Shown one piece after another: positions 1-11,164 of a stretch of 64,000 bases of DNA (positions are counted from its first letter, which is position 1; each line of letters starts with the position of its first letter). The stretch is from positions 7,509,501 to 7,573,500 of the forward strand of contig OX327703.1 of NCBI GenBank assembly GCA_946807835.1, written 5' to 3'. The DNA comes from Ailanthus altissimus (taxonomy: Eukaryota > Streptophyta > Magnoliopsida > Sapindales > Simaroubaceae). The translations under genes were made by a program, and so were the position numbers. The notes under the pieces were generated by a model, which saw only the letters and a program-made list of their open reading frames with translations, was not told the origin of the DNA and did no database searches.

Positions 1-1
1 C

Positions 2-1564
2 CTCGAGTTTTGCAACAGAGAGTTTGATGGGTTTTGTGCTAAGTATAGGATTGCAAGGCATAGAACAGTAAAATCAACACCGCAGCAGAATGGGGTAGCT
101 GAGAGGATGAACATGACCCTATTTGAAAGGGTTAGATGCATGCTTACCAATGCGAAGATGTCCAAGACATTCTGGGGAGAAGCTGTAGTGACTGCTGCTT
201 ATTTAATAAACAGAAGTCCCTCCTCAGCAATTGACTTCAAGACGCCAGAAGAGAAATGGTCTAGCAATCCTCCGAAGTATGACCATCTTAGAATATTTGG
301 TTACTCTGCCTTTGTACATGTTAAGGAGGGGAAGTTGGAACCTAGAGCTATCAAAGGGGTATTCATAGGATATCTCGAAGGAGTAAAAGGATACAAGGTG
401 TGGTGTAAAGACTTAACACCACCAAGGAGTATCATAAGCCATGATGTGACGTTCGATGAGATGACGATGCTGAAAACCTCCCAAGTAGATGAGAAAGAAG
501 AACTTGTGACCAAGGAAAACCCAACACCCGAGTCAATAAAAGTTGAAGTAGCACCTGAAAATGGATTTGATATGCCCCCTGATCAACACTTCAACTAGGA
601 AATCCTTGAACATGAACCAAGAACATAGGCGAGTTCCTCTAAGTCCACCCAAAAGAAGACTAGAACTCTTGAGTTAAAACTTGAAGAGTACCAGCTTGCT
701 AGAGACAGGCTAAAGAGAACAATTAACCCACCAGTCAGGTATGCACAAGCAGACTTAGTTGCTCATGCATTTAATTCTGCTTACACTCTTAAGTATGATG
801 AGCCTAGGACATATGGTAAGGCTATGAAGAGTAAAAACAAGAAAGAATGACAGCAGGCCATGGAAGAAGAAATTTGTTCTCTTAGGAAGAACAATACCTG
901 GAAATTGGTGGAGAGACCTCAAAAAAAGCTAGTCGGGTGCAAGTGGGTGTATAAGGTAAAGGAGGGGATACCGGGGATTGAGCCTACGAGATTTAAGGCT
1001 AGGTTAGTAGCACAAGGTTTTACTCATAGAGAGGTAGTCGATTTTCATGAGATATTCTCTCCAGTTGTCAAGCACACATCTATTAGGATTTTGTTAGCTA
1101 TGTGTGCAAACTTTGATTTACATCTAGAGCAGATGGATGTAAAGACAACTTTTCTACATGGAGAGCTTGAAGAAATAATATATATGGCACAGCCGCAAGG
1201 GTTTGAGGAGCCCGGTAAAGAAGATCATGCTTGTTTGCTAAAGAAGTCATTATACGGGTTAAAGCAATCACCTAGACAGTGGTATAAGAGATTTGATGAG
1301 TTTATAATGGCTTGTAGCTTTAGTAGGAGCAAGTATGATAGATGCGTGTACTTCAAGAACATGAGTTGTGGGATGATGTATTTGCTTCTATACATCGATG
1401 ATATATTGATCGTATGCAAGAATATGGAAGAAATACAGAAGCTCAAGAAGCAGTTAAGTGGCGAGTTTGAAATGAAGGATTTGGGAGCAGCGAAGAGAAT
1501 TTTGGGTATAGACATTGTGAGGGAAAGAAGAGATGTTATCTTCTTATCCCAACAACGATATATA
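2..1564 (+). pseudogene. copia element 1 pol, first part: integrase C-terminal part and reverse transcriptase
   Basis: This is polyprotein coding sequence for integrating and reverse-transcribing the element. The frame starting at base 2 gives the end of the integrase core (TPQQNGVAERMN near 80-115), then INRSPSS and the GYKVW segment. The RT follows, with CKWVYKVKEG, RFKARLVAQGFT, QMDVKTTFLHGELEE, SLYGLKQSPRQWYKRFD, and the intact catalytic motif YIDD in LLLYIDDILI near 1390. Three stops break the frame: TAG at 596, TAG near 626 and TGA at 848, where related proteins have Trp. No frameshift was needed to read through. The frame runs up to the solo LTR at 1565 and resumes at 3818. Confidence 0.93.
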
Positions 1565-3812
1565 TGTTGTGTGATATGGTGTGTGATGTGTATAATTTCA
1601 AAAATTAAATACGCAACGGAAGTATTCATACATATTAAACAATATGTAACATATTCAATCATGTATGATCATTCAAGTACATATATATATATCTCATATA
1701 TATATATTTCATGCATGATATAAAATGAATAACAAATAAATAACCTACCCGGATATGAAGGTAGCTTTACAAATCTTTAAGAACTCCAAGCTTCAATTTT
1801 ATTGAGCTCACCTTGAAGTGTTCCCTTGCACAATTCTAGTTCACAACTAAATCCGGTGGGATTGTGAAGCTAGAATAGCAGCCTTGAATTTCCAGCAAAT
1901 GATTGTTTTAACACTTAAAACAATTTGTCCTTATGATTACTACCAAGAGATGAGAAGAATTTGGTGTTTTCTATAGTTCTTTACAACTCTATATGTTGTA
2001 GCTTGGTAAGCCTTTGCATTTTCTCTCAACACTTTGAGAAAAACACTTAGGAAAAGCTCTCAATTCTCTCTCTTTTCTCCTAGAACGAATTTCACTCTAT
2101 CTTGCACACATTGAACTCTTTCAATTCTTTCTTAAGTGCAAAGAATGATTTCTCTTAGTGCTCCACCACCACTTAACCATGTTTGCCATTACAAACATTA
2201 ATCTATCATATTTTTCACTCACCAATTTGATTCAACCAATTGAATCAATTTCTAGAGAGTAAATAGCATTTAATCAATGTTAAGTGGTTTTACCACTTCC
2301 TTAGTGCATTATTTAAGAATTACAAAGTGGTAAACTTTCCTTATTATTAATAACAAGTGCATTCTCCATTAGTAAATGGTGTTTGCCACTTATTCCAATT
2401 AATAATAATAATTTGATTAATATATAAAATATTAATAATTCAAAACTATTTTGATTATTTACATTTACCATATATGTATTTACCAAGCAAGGTAAATAGG
2501 TAAATACATGGTAAATAATTTATGGAGCAAGATTATGTCACTTGTCAATTTCTTATTGGTTAACAACTCTTGTAAACCAATAATGTGTTTTACCTTCAAT
2601 TATTGACAAGTGAATAATAAAAGGAACTTAGAAATATTTTTCATTTTGCTGAAAATTGTTGGATTAATTATTCAATCCAATTCGTCGCCCCAGTGCACAA
2701 CGAGTACACTTCATATTGTGAGACTCTCTAGGTCTATGCCCGATTTGTCATATGAAACTATTTCACACGTCCGTGAACAATGTCCCACACACATGTTACA
2801 AATATTACAAAACGGCGCATTAGACCATACAAGTTGAGGTTATAACATATTCGTATAATCCTTTCATCATAAATATCCTAGAAGAGCGGAGATATAGATC
2901 AACACCGTCAAGTCTCCATGTGCTCAACCATAAACTTATCTCTAGATTTGTATTTCAATAAATAATATCCATAAACACTTTCACGATATTATTTTCCTAA
3001 GAAATTCTTGGATGTCTGCTTATGACCATAAGACTTTCTGAAATACAATCTTAGAGTTACATGATATTTTACTCACCCAATTGAGTTGATGGATCCCATA
3101 TCTGTACACACCGGACTCTATGAGCAACGGACCATACCCAGCGACACCCAGCGGTCAGACCATGAAAGGTATCTGACATGTGTGGAACCAAAGTATGATG
3201 GATCACTCACAAGTCCACCGTGGCACTCAGGTCTAAGGACCACGAATACTACTCAACTCGAAAGATCCTCCATTGACGGCTTTATGGGATGTCTATTGGA
3301 GATCTTTGTGAGTCTGTTCAATATTCAGTCCTTACTGAATACTTGTATCTCTATACGAGTTTCCACTAAACTCATGGTCTGCTAAGACTAACCATCTGGA
3401 CTATCTAGATATAGACATACACTGATCTATATATATATTAAGATCTTCACTAGCAGACCCGCATTAGTGAAGGTAGATCAGGAACATTAAATTTAAGAAC
3501 ATATTTGCATAACAATATTTCTTAGCACCATTTGCAACTCATTGCAACTATGTCATTATTAATATATTCTTAGGTCTTTGTCCCATTTCAGACAAGGCTC
3601 TAACTCTTTAGATTTTACTAACTCTTAGTTCTGATCTAAACTCCTTTAGATCAGATCTGAACTCGTTCAGATCATACAATGTCTAAAACGTTACAAGCAT
3701 CTTACCATATTTATAAATCAAATAATTAGTGATATATTGAAATCATAAATGTATAAACATAAAGCAAATATTTATACATAAAAGGGATGGCACGTAAGCA
3801 CAAATCCCAACA
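1565..3812 (-). mobile_element. Solo LTR (long-LTR copia family A) inserted in copia element 1
   Basis: This 2248-bp block interrupts the RT frame between codons for QQRYI and VSILEKFGM. On the plus strand it begins TGTTGTGTG and ends CCCAACA. It is flanked by a perfect 5-bp target-site duplication, ATATA (1560-1564 and 3813-3817). Read on the minus strand it starts TGTTGGGATTTGTGCTTACG and matches the LTR starts at 13348, 16020 and, more distantly, 16689, 22452 and 60309. No coding internal region is present, so it is a solo LTR left by recombination between the two LTRs of a complete element. Short open frames inside it (for example near 2610 and 3086) show no recognisable protein. Confidence 0.92.
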
Positions 3813-3817
3813 ATATA

Positions 3818-4618
3818 GTCAGCATTCTGGAGAAGTTTGGTATGTCAAACGTGAAGGCTGTCTCTACTCCTTTAGCCATGCATTTCAGACTGTCAGCAGC
3901 ACAGTCGCCGACATCCGAGGATGAGAAACTGCAGATGAGCAAAGTACCGTATGCAAGCGCTATAGGGAGCATCATGTATGCAATGGTTTGCACAAGACCA
4001 GACATAGCACAGGCTGTGAGTATGGTGAGTAGATACATGGCGAATCCGGGTAAAGATCACTAGCTTGCAGTAAAGTGGATTCTGAGATATCTCAAGGGAA
4101 CGTCGAATCACGGGTTGGTGTATAAGAGGGACGAGGATAGCAATGAAATGGTAAGAGGGTACGTAGAATCAGATTATGCAGGTGATCTTGACAAGAGAAG
4201 ATTGTTGACGGGCTACGTATTCACAGTGTTTGGGTGTAATATATGTTGGAGATCAGTTCTACAACATGTGGTTGCACTTTCTACCACAGAGGCAGAGTAC
4301 ATAGCTGTTGGTGAAGCTATAAAGGAGGTCATGTGGTTAAAAGGCATATGCGCGGAGATATTGGCTTGTAAAGATGTAAACACCGGTGTATACTGTGACA
4401 GCCAGAGTGCCATACACCTAAGCAAGCATCAAGTGTTCCACGAAAGGTCGAAATACATTGATGTTAGGCTCCATTACATTCGTGAGATTGTCCAAAGTGG
4501 TGAAGTTAGTCTGACAAAGATAGCGTCATCTAAAAACCCTGATGATATGTTGACTAAGCCACTACCCTCTGTTAAGTTCGTCCTATGCAAGGACTTAACC
4601 GGAGTCACTACTTCGTGA
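3818..4618 (+). pseudogene. copia element 1 pol, second part: RT C-terminus and RNase H
   Basis: This continues the polyprotein in the same frame after the solo LTR. It shows the typical copia end of RT (VPYASAIGSIMYAMVCTRPDIAQAVSMVSRY) split here only by normal sequence, then WILRYLKGTS, the RNase H motif SDYAGD, TEAEYIAVGEA, the DSQSA segment, and the closing NPDDMLTKPLP. One in-frame stop, TAG at 4061, replaces the usual Trp codon. The frame ends with TGA at 4616-4618, about 70 bp before the LTR. Together with the first part this is a nearly full-length integrase-to-RNase H region. Confidence 0.93.
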
Positions 4619-4810
4619 GGGTGACCGAAGATGCGAAAATGAGAGATCGATTTACTTTGTGAATGATTTTGAATCAAGAAGGGGATTTGTGAGAATATTG
4701 ATTAAAAATCATTGGAATATGATTTAGGGATCAAGCCAAGTGTGTAGGGTGCACACGGATCGAAGACGGATGCGAAAAGAGGCAAAAAGTAAAGAATGCG
4801 CACCATGCGA

Positions 4811-4975
4811 CCAGCGCCGCAGCGACTAGGAGTGGGCGCCGCAGCGCCCATAATAGAACCTCAGCGCCCATAATAGAACCTCAGCGCCGCGGCATGAGGA
4901 ATCCAGCGCCGCAGCACTCAGCAGAAGCGCGCCAGCGCTGGAGGGACGAGATCCCAGTGCCGCAACGCTGGATGC
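4811..4975 (+). repeat. GC-rich CAGCGCCGCAGCG repeat block in the U3 of the LTR
   Basis: Eight variants of (C)AGCGCC(GC)AGCG occur in about 165 bp, including an exact tandem pair of a 20-bp unit at 4841-4860 and 4861-4880. The block is far richer in GC than its surroundings and ends about 110 bp upstream of the TATA box. The 12-mer AGCGCCGCAGCG (4813-4824) recurs exactly at 7756-7767 in an unrelated gypsy-type LTR. A role as an enhancer or methylation target is only inferred. Confidence 0.7.
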
Positions 4976-5086
4976 GAGAACAGTATCCCGAAATTAGGAA
5001 ACTTCCTAATTTCGTCTCCCACTTGTTTCAGGACTCCTTAATACGACTCTCACACGTATAGGGAAAACCTAGGACGTCCCAAGGCC

Positions 5087-5094
5087 TATATAAA
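5087..5094 (+). promoter_or_regulatory. TATA box of the copia element 1 LTR
   Basis: TATATAAA lies in the context GGCCTATATAAAGGC, a canonical plant TATA box. Its position about 400 bp into the 792-bp LTR fits the U3/R boundary. Confidence 0.7.
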
Positions 5095-5481
5095 GGCTAT
5101 CAATTGGCTTGTAAACACATCTTGGTGATCAACAATAATCTTAGTGATAATTGTTAGTGGTTCTTTGTGAGAGAAAATCCCTAGAGGGCAAGAGAGAGTT
5201 TTCTTTGTGATCTTTCTTGTAATATGCATACTTTGTGGTTGCCTTGTGATTTATAATAAGATAAGAGTGTGATCTTGATCCGCCGTGGACGTAGGCAAGT
5301 TGCCGAACCACGTAATTCTTTATGTGTTCTTCTTCTACCCCTTTCTCTCTTTTATTTCTTAATAACTTATTCTGCATTTTTATATTACTTGGGTGAATTC
5401 TTTAGCTTGTTTGTGTGCTTCCGCTTCAACATCTATAGATATATTAGGGCAACCTGAGATCCTATTAAAGAGCAATTCTCA

Positions 5482-6204
5482 AAATACTAAGGTGAATATG
5501 GTGTATTAATCAAGTTTAACTAAGAACTGAGCTTGTAGTTGTGAAAACGTAGGAGAAGTTGGGATATCAGAATTATAGGGTAATTCTAACTCACTATATT
5601 TCTACTACAACCAAGGGCAAAGTTGTGACTATCTTAAGTATTGGAAGCGTACAAAAGAAGAGCTCAAAATACAAACATCTTAGGTGAATCAAGCAAAGGT
5701 AAACGAAGTAGAGAATCAAGCACTCAATGCTTACATATGTATTGAAATCAATGCATAACTGACATTGAGAAGCTATACATAATGTTGAGAAATTATTTTC
5801 AACCATAAAAAATATTTATAATCATGAGGTTGATATTACTATTTCGGTGTATCATATGTACTTATGTGATCTAAATAATAGGCATGCGTAAAAAATATGA
5901 TGAACTGCAATGAATAAAATAGCACAAGTAAATTGCAATAAAGTATATCTTATACTGAAGCAAATGGTTATACAACAAATTTTAAGTAATTGAGTAAATT
6001 GTTCAAGATCCCAATAGATTTTATAATTATAAAGAAAAAGTTTTTCATCACCAACTATAACATAGTCTATTATGTGCATGCAATGCATTGTGTGATTGTT
6101 TAAAAGAACAACTCCCATGCACAATCTACCGAGACCTATGGCAATCATGTCAAAAGTATAGGCAAAAAAAAAACTAAGTGCAAATGTGTTGTATCATATA
6201 AAGT
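5482..6204. other. Unassigned sequence between two copia elements
   Basis: This AT-rich stretch separates the end of copia element 1 from the 5' LTR of copia element 2. I see no reading frame with a recognisable domain, no LTR-like ends and no repeat shared with the rest of the window. It may be an older, unrecognisable transposon remnant. Confidence 0.4.
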
Positions 6205-6754
6205 TGTTGGAATTGGTGATTTAAATTTATGTTTCAGCATGATTTTAAATTGAAGATTAAAGAAAATTTGAGATAAAATCAAATATATGTTAGATGAATG
6301 AATAAAGATAAAAAAAGCAGAAGCCGAATATGAGAAGAAATACGAAAGCACAATAGAAAACTTGACACATATGAACACTACGACGATAGAATCTCAACAC
6401 CGCGACTGTTATTCCAGTATGCTCAACATTGCTGGGTTGGCCACTGAACGCCACAAAGTTGATCCGAAGATGATTAATAAAAAAAAAGATTATTAATCCA
6501 CCATAGATGTAAGAGTTTGTTGTTGAACCACTTATATATTGTGTCTTCTGATATTTGTTTCTTTATTTTTATTATTGTATGTGATTTGTATATTCTTGAT
6601 TACTTGTAGACAAAGACTTTTGCAAAATGCTTAGAGTGTTAAGGTGTTAAATACCAGCCTAGGAGGTATTAGGGCACGTATGACCTAATGGATAAGATTA
6701 ATTCTAATATTAATTTCTAAGTTGAATTAGTGTTAAAGTTGATTTCTTATAACA
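6205..6754 (+). repeat. 5' LTR of copia element 2
   Basis: It begins TGTTGGAATTGG and ends in ACA at 6754, three bases before a tRNA-iMet-type primer-binding site. The end matches 26300-26579. Compared with the 3' copy it lacks a few hundred bases around 6475-6490, including the segment holding the 3' copy's TATA-like CTATATAAAC near 10627. Confidence 0.75.
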
Positions 6755-6757
6755 AAC

Positions 6758-6770
6758 TGGTATCAGAGTC
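6758..6770 (+). other. Primer-binding site of copia element 2
   Basis: TGGTATCAGAGTC is complementary to the 3' end of plant initiator tRNA-Met, the usual primer for copia elements. It lies three bases after the LTR end. Confidence 0.85.
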
Positions 6771-6846
6771 ATGTTAAGGTCAATTACAAAGTATAAACAA
6801 CAAAGATTGCAGAGTAAAGGTTGTTCGACCATAGGAACTCATAAGT

Positions 6847-7495
6847 ATGAAAAAGTTCAATAAGAAGAATAATTGTCTAAAAGATAAAAAGATGATGGCT
6901 TTATTGGTGAGTTTAGGGTTAGAGACAACCCTTAAAGAGATTAAAGCCACAACTAGTGATGAAAAAGCAAGTGTTATCTAGATCTAAGTTAGATTGAAGA
7001 GTCATTTAGATTTTTTTAAAACAAAGTCATTTAGATTGAACACAAAAGAATTGGAGAAAAGAGAAGTGCAACAGTATTAATTATAATAAGAAAGACTGAG
7101 AATAAAGATGGAAGAAGAAGAGCAATCAAGATCGAAAGGCAAATAGAAAAAAGTGCCAATGGCACTTGGTAAGGGATTCTTCAAAGAAAAAGACCAAGAT
7201 AAATAAAAAAGAAGGTAATGTTACAGTAGTCTATAAGTTGGACTTGAAAGTTGTAAAAACATTGATTACTTTTGTAAGAACATATACTTGGTGAGTTAAT
7301 ACTTTTTTCTAAGGTGTAGTTTCTATATTAGTTTTAAAAAATTATTATTGACCAATTATAGATCTATTAAGGGTTGTAAAAGTCTGAATAGAGAGAAATA
7401 TGACTTCTGTAGTCATGGGAGATTGATAGAATAAGATTGAAACTAATGGTAGAAAAGTAAGAGAGTTACTAGGTATAAGATTTGTTCCTGGTCAC
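6847..7495 (+). pseudogene. copia element 2 gag and protease-linker remnant
   Basis: From the ATG at 6847 the frame reads KKFNKKNN then KMMALLVSLGLETTLKE, which follows the start of copia gag (usually KFNGxNFxxW then MRALLxxxGL). A stop follows after about 43 codons. Near 7385-7490 a second degenerate stretch (SVVMGD, then KVRELLGIRFVPG) matches the copia segment just after the protease, usually ending in DVRHVPxLKxNLIS. The sequence between is collapsed, so most of gag and protease has been lost. A solo LTR interrupts immediately after the VPG codons. Confidence 0.65.
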
Positions 7496-7820
7496 TGATA
7501 AGGCGTAATTGTATAAACTATTTTATCTTCCTAACTTGATATTTGTTCAATTTATCTCAATAATTGGGCTATTTATGCATATTAATATTGTTTTATAGGT
7601 TGAGGCATTATCGGAGCAAAAATACCGGAAAACGGACCCAAAATGGAGTATTAGAGATAAAAATACGAATGGAGGCACTGTTTGCTACAGTGGCACTGTG
7701 CTACAGTACCACTGTTTGCTACAGTGCAGCGCCGCGGCGCCAATTGCAGAAAGTGAGCGCCGCAGCGCTGAATTCTGGGCACTCCTAAGGGCATTTTTGT
7801 CCTCTTTTTGCAACCCTACC

Positions 7821-7828
7821 TATATAAA
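7821..7828 (+). promoter_or_regulatory. TATA box of the 7496-9750 LTR
   Basis: TATATAAA lies in ACCTATATAAACACC, about 55 bp downstream of the GC-rich motif pair and 325 bp into the LTR. Confidence 0.65.
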
Positions 7829-8339
7829 CACCCATTGTTTAGCCAAAGAAAAAAGAGAGGGGAGTAGAGGCACGAAATTGAAAGGAGGAGAAGGCTTGAG
7901 CTCGAATTGAAGGAGAAGAAATGATGTCTCTAAGGTTTCATGTGCATCATTGAAGACAATTGAAGAATTGAAACCTTGGAGACATCCCAAATTCGGTTTT
8001 CCCTTTCCTTTTCTTTGTTTTTATCCTTTGTTGTCATTTCAATTATGAATATTAGTTTTAATGAGATGTATCTATGGATGGTTGGATAATTATAGTTATG
8101 GTTGGATTTTCATGTGATTAAACTTGATTCCAAGGATTGATGTAGTTTTATTAATATTATGTTTGGATGATTTAGTATAAATTCGTGCAATTCATTTATG
8201 TTTCTTTATGCTTAATGCTTCCAATTGATTGATAAATGAATTGGTTGTTGTGAATGTATGGATTTATGCTTGAAAGAGATTGATCCATTTATAGGATTTG
8301 GGAGAAACATAGCTTTAGGTTGCTATTGAGTTAAAAGGC

Positions 8340-9420
8340 CAATAACACCTAGGTAATCTTCATGATCTTCCTTAGGATTTGCATGAGGTGCACTCCAAGT
8401 GTTTGATTAAATGCGTGACAGGCGCAAACTCTTTGGGGTGTGCTATTATGCCTAGGGTTACATGTGGTGCTCTCCGTTTTAAAGTGTTTGATAAGCGTGA
8501 CAAGCCAAACTCTTTAGGGTGTATCATTATGTCTAGAATTTCATTTGATGAAGTGACAGTGATAATGAAATTAATCCTTGGGGTAGTCATTTAAGGGTAG
8601 CTTAATGCGTGTATATATAACAGGTTAGATAGACATATCAACTTGACTATGTATGCATAGTATCTCATTCGAACTCGAAAGATGGAATGAGATTAGTCTT
8701 AAGCCCTTGATTAATGAATTGAACAAATTTGCTAAAGAAGAAGAACATAGGAAGAATAGAATGAAATCAATGTTTAGGATCCCATTTGTATAGAATTCGC
8801 CATATCGCAAGATTATCATTTTGTTGTAGATTGTAGGTTCTAGGCCTTAATGGAACTTTATTGAACTTTATGTGTTGAAGTTGTTATGTGATTAATAGTT
8901 ATCTTGTGTTATTCGTTTATGCTTTTTATGCGCTTCATGCTTCTAATTGCATTGAAAAATGGATTGGATGAATTAAACATTTGGGTTATGTGCTTGACAA
9001 AGTTTAATCCATATGTCGATCTTAAAAAGCATAGCTTTGAGTTTGTTAAGTTGAGAGACTAATGAACTTAGGTAATCATCATGATCTTCCTTAGGATTTG
9101 TATGAGGTGCATTCCAAGTGTTTGATTAAATGCGTGACAGGCGCAAACTCTTTGGGGTGTGCTATTATGCCTAGGGTTACATGTGGTGCTCTCCGTTTTA
9201 AAGTGTTTGATAAGCGTGACAGGCCAAACTCTTTAGGGTGTGTCATTATGTCTAGAATTTCATTTGATGAAGTGACAATGATAATGAAATTAATCCTTGG
9301 GGTAGTCATTTATGGGTTGCGTAATGCATGTCTATGTAAACAAGTTAGATAGACATATCAACTTGAATATATATGCATAGTATCTCATTCGCACTCGAAA
9401 GATGGAATGAGATTAATCAT
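8340..9420 (+). repeat. Internal direct duplication (period 719 bp) within the solo LTR
   Basis: The segment from about 8358 to 8700 recurs at about 9077 to 9420, offset by 719 bp, with only a handful of differences over the core (8379-8590 against 9098-9309). Sequence outside the core in each repeat (about 8135-8340 and 8870-9070) is recognisably related but much more diverged. Each core also holds a smaller tandem of about 85 bp: GTGTTTGATTAAATGCGTGACA and GTGTTTGATAAGCGTGACA are its two starts. Confidence 0.88.
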
Positions 9421-9755
9421 ACACCCTGGATTAATGAATGCATAAATTGGTTGTTGATTACTAATGACAAAGACCATAGGAACAATATAGAGAAATCAAG
9501 TCTCTAGAGCCCCATTGCCATAGATATCTCTTTTCCTTTATTTATCTAGCTAATTAGATTTTAGTTGCTTTTAATTCAATAACTCACCCTGCCATTTAGA
9601 TTAGCCTAAATAAAGTTAGGTTGCCAACATCGTAGTACTTAGCATTAATTTAGGACACAATCCTCGTGGGAACGATACTCTACACATCACTTTATTACTT
9701 GTTGCGATACGTGCACTTGCGTTAGTTTGTGTTATAGAAATCACACAACAGTCAC

Positions 9756-10201
9756 ATGAAAACTTAATATCTCTATGAGTGCTAGATTAAGTGAGATATT
9801 CATTTGAGGCAAAAGAAAGAATATTGAAGGTGTTAAAAATAATCTATGTATACCTCAACATAGGTTGTTGAGAGGATGTAAACCAAAGATAACATTCAAA
9901 ATTATCTCATTGGTGTGACATGAGCTGAAAGAAAATGTATGGTAAGAGGACTGTTGATAGGGATAAGATCTAACCATAAAGATGTTGTGATGATGTCTAA
10001 GTGACACTTAAAATCATATTACGAAGACTGTTTGAGAAGAGATGCATTAAGAATTTTTGAAAACCAAAGTCATGAGCATTAAAATAGTTAAGTTTGGGTA
10101 TAAGGCTTAACTGAAGTCAATGCTAGAGTAATTGAACGTTGATTGAGAAAGGGATAATCCTAGATAGCTTCTCAAGAGAGATTTTGAATTAATGAAGGAT
10201 T
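9756..10201 (+). pseudogene. copia element 2 internal remnant before its 3' LTR
   Basis: The first bases continue the protease-integrase linker interrupted by the solo LTR: ENLISL, VLD, VRYSFEAKERILKVLK, with stops between. This corresponds to the KNLISLSxLDxxGYxxxxxxxxLKVxKG segment of copia polyproteins. Beyond about 9850 the frames are full of stops and I cannot assign RT or RNase H, so an internal deletion is likely. The last bases (ATGAAGGATTTA) could be a decayed polypurine tract. Confidence 0.55.
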
Positions 10202-10712
10202 TATTAGAATTGGTGATTCAAAATTGTATTTAAGCATGATTTTGATTTGTAAACTAATGAGGAGTTAAGATGTGTTCAAATACATGTTGGATGGACGAGT
10301 AAAGGTAAAAAACGAAAGCTGTATACAAGAAGGAACGCAAAAGCATAAGAGAGGACCTGATAGGTATGAACGTCGTGGCGATGGGATCTCAATGCAGTGG
10401 TGATAATTCAGTATGCTCAACACTACAACATTTTCCACCAAACATCTTGATGTTGGCCCGAAGATGCATTACTTCCTCAGTAGTAGACATTGATTGCCGC
10501 AACATTGCATATTCAGAAAAACTCTATTTTTAGATAGAATTGTGACATAACACAATTTTTGACTCCTTAAATATGGGAACTCTTATTCTAACTAGGTTTA
10601 GAATTTCTAGAGACTTTGTAGACACTATATAAACCTTTACAACCTCCTTAGAATTGAAAAGGCATAAAAAAAGTATTAAAGATGTAAACATAAAAGATAA
10701 TAGAGAGCTTAG
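10202..10712 (+). repeat. 3' LTR of copia element 2, first part
   Basis: It matches the 5' LTR from its first bases to about 10470. It then continues with U3-like sequence absent from the shortened 5' LTR, including a TATA-like CTATATAAAC near 10627. It is cut at 10712 by a gypsy element, whose LTR starts TGTCATGCTCC. The remainder of this LTR is found near 26290-26579. Confidence 0.7.
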
Positions 10713-11164
10713 TGTCATGCTCCAAGTGTTCTCAAGCATTTTCTCGAACACGTGGTGCTCTAAAGCCTCGTAGAGGCTATAGGAGCTGTTGGACCCTAAA
10801 GCTAAAAGGCATGACAATGTACCTCGAGACAAGTCTGTTGATCCAAGCCATAAGTTAGGGAGTATGGTGAAAACGCTCAGTGACGCTATGGGAAAGGCGA
10901 CGAATCATCTTGAAGAGTTGGAGTAGCAAGTAGAGAAAACTCGAGGTAGGACTCGATACTCAAGAGGACGAGCTGCGCTCCCTTATTGACACATCCATCG
11001 AGAGTTATGCTGATTAGCAACATAACTGGGTTAAGATTTTTTAAGAGAAGGTATACACCACCATAGATAATCTTCAAGCTTAAGTGGAGGAGCTGCGTAG
11101 AGGGTTTGATGCTGTCATTGAGGACGTGATGTTGTACAAGCAAGCAATAACAAATGGTTTTATT

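Larger units (their letters stand above)
1..5481 (+). mobile_element. Ty1/copia element 1, 3' part (5' end outside window)
   Basis: The window opens inside the integrase of a copia element and runs through reverse transcriptase and RNase H to a complete 3' LTR. The order integrase, RT, RNase H is diagnostic of Ty1/copia. A purine-rich tract ending in GAAGGGGATTTG lies just before the LTR, as expected for plus-strand priming. The reading frame is preserved over about 2.3 kb of coding sequence with only four stop codons, so it is one of the less decayed elements here. It is interrupted at 1565 by a solo LTR. After the LTR come the bases AAATA, the expected position of a target-site duplication whose partner lies outside the window. 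Confidence 0.93.
4690..5481 (+). repeat. 3' LTR of copia element 1
   Basis: The 792-bp LTR begins TGAGAAT and ends ATTCTCA, a perfect 7-bp terminal inverted repeat. It follows the purine tract after the pol stop. It contains a TATA box at 5087-5094 and a GC-rich repeat block upstream of it. The downstream part (GGACGTAGGCAAGTTGCCG near 5286) resembles the R-U5 region of many plant copia LTRs. The start could be two bases earlier. Confidence 0.85.
7496..9750 (+). mobile_element. Solo LTR of a Tat/Athila-type gypsy element
   Basis: This 2255-bp block begins TGATAAGGCG and ends CACACAACA. It is flanked by a perfect 5-bp duplication, GTCAC (7491-7495 and 9751-9755). The interrupted copia sequence continues directly after it (VPG, then ENLISL). 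Its end (GTGGGAACGATACTCT, then GATACGTGCACTTGCG near 9668-9722) is characteristic of Tat/Athila-group LTRs. It resembles the LTRs at 46698-48062 and 51710-53012. It carries a TATA box at 7821-7828, GC-rich motifs at 7727-7770, several GCTACAGT repeats near 7683-7725, and a large internal duplication. The small open frames inside it are not genes. Confidence 0.92.

Noticed and set aside
2610..3385. Open frames of 75 and 99 codons on the plus strand
   Set aside because: They lie inside a solo LTR with defined ends and target-site duplication, show no domain, and are not conserved as frames in the sister LTRs.
8372..9352. Pairs of similar small ORFs on both strands that look like a duplicated gene
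   Set aside because: They are produced by the internal duplication of a solo LTR; the similarity is of DNA, with open frames on both strands.
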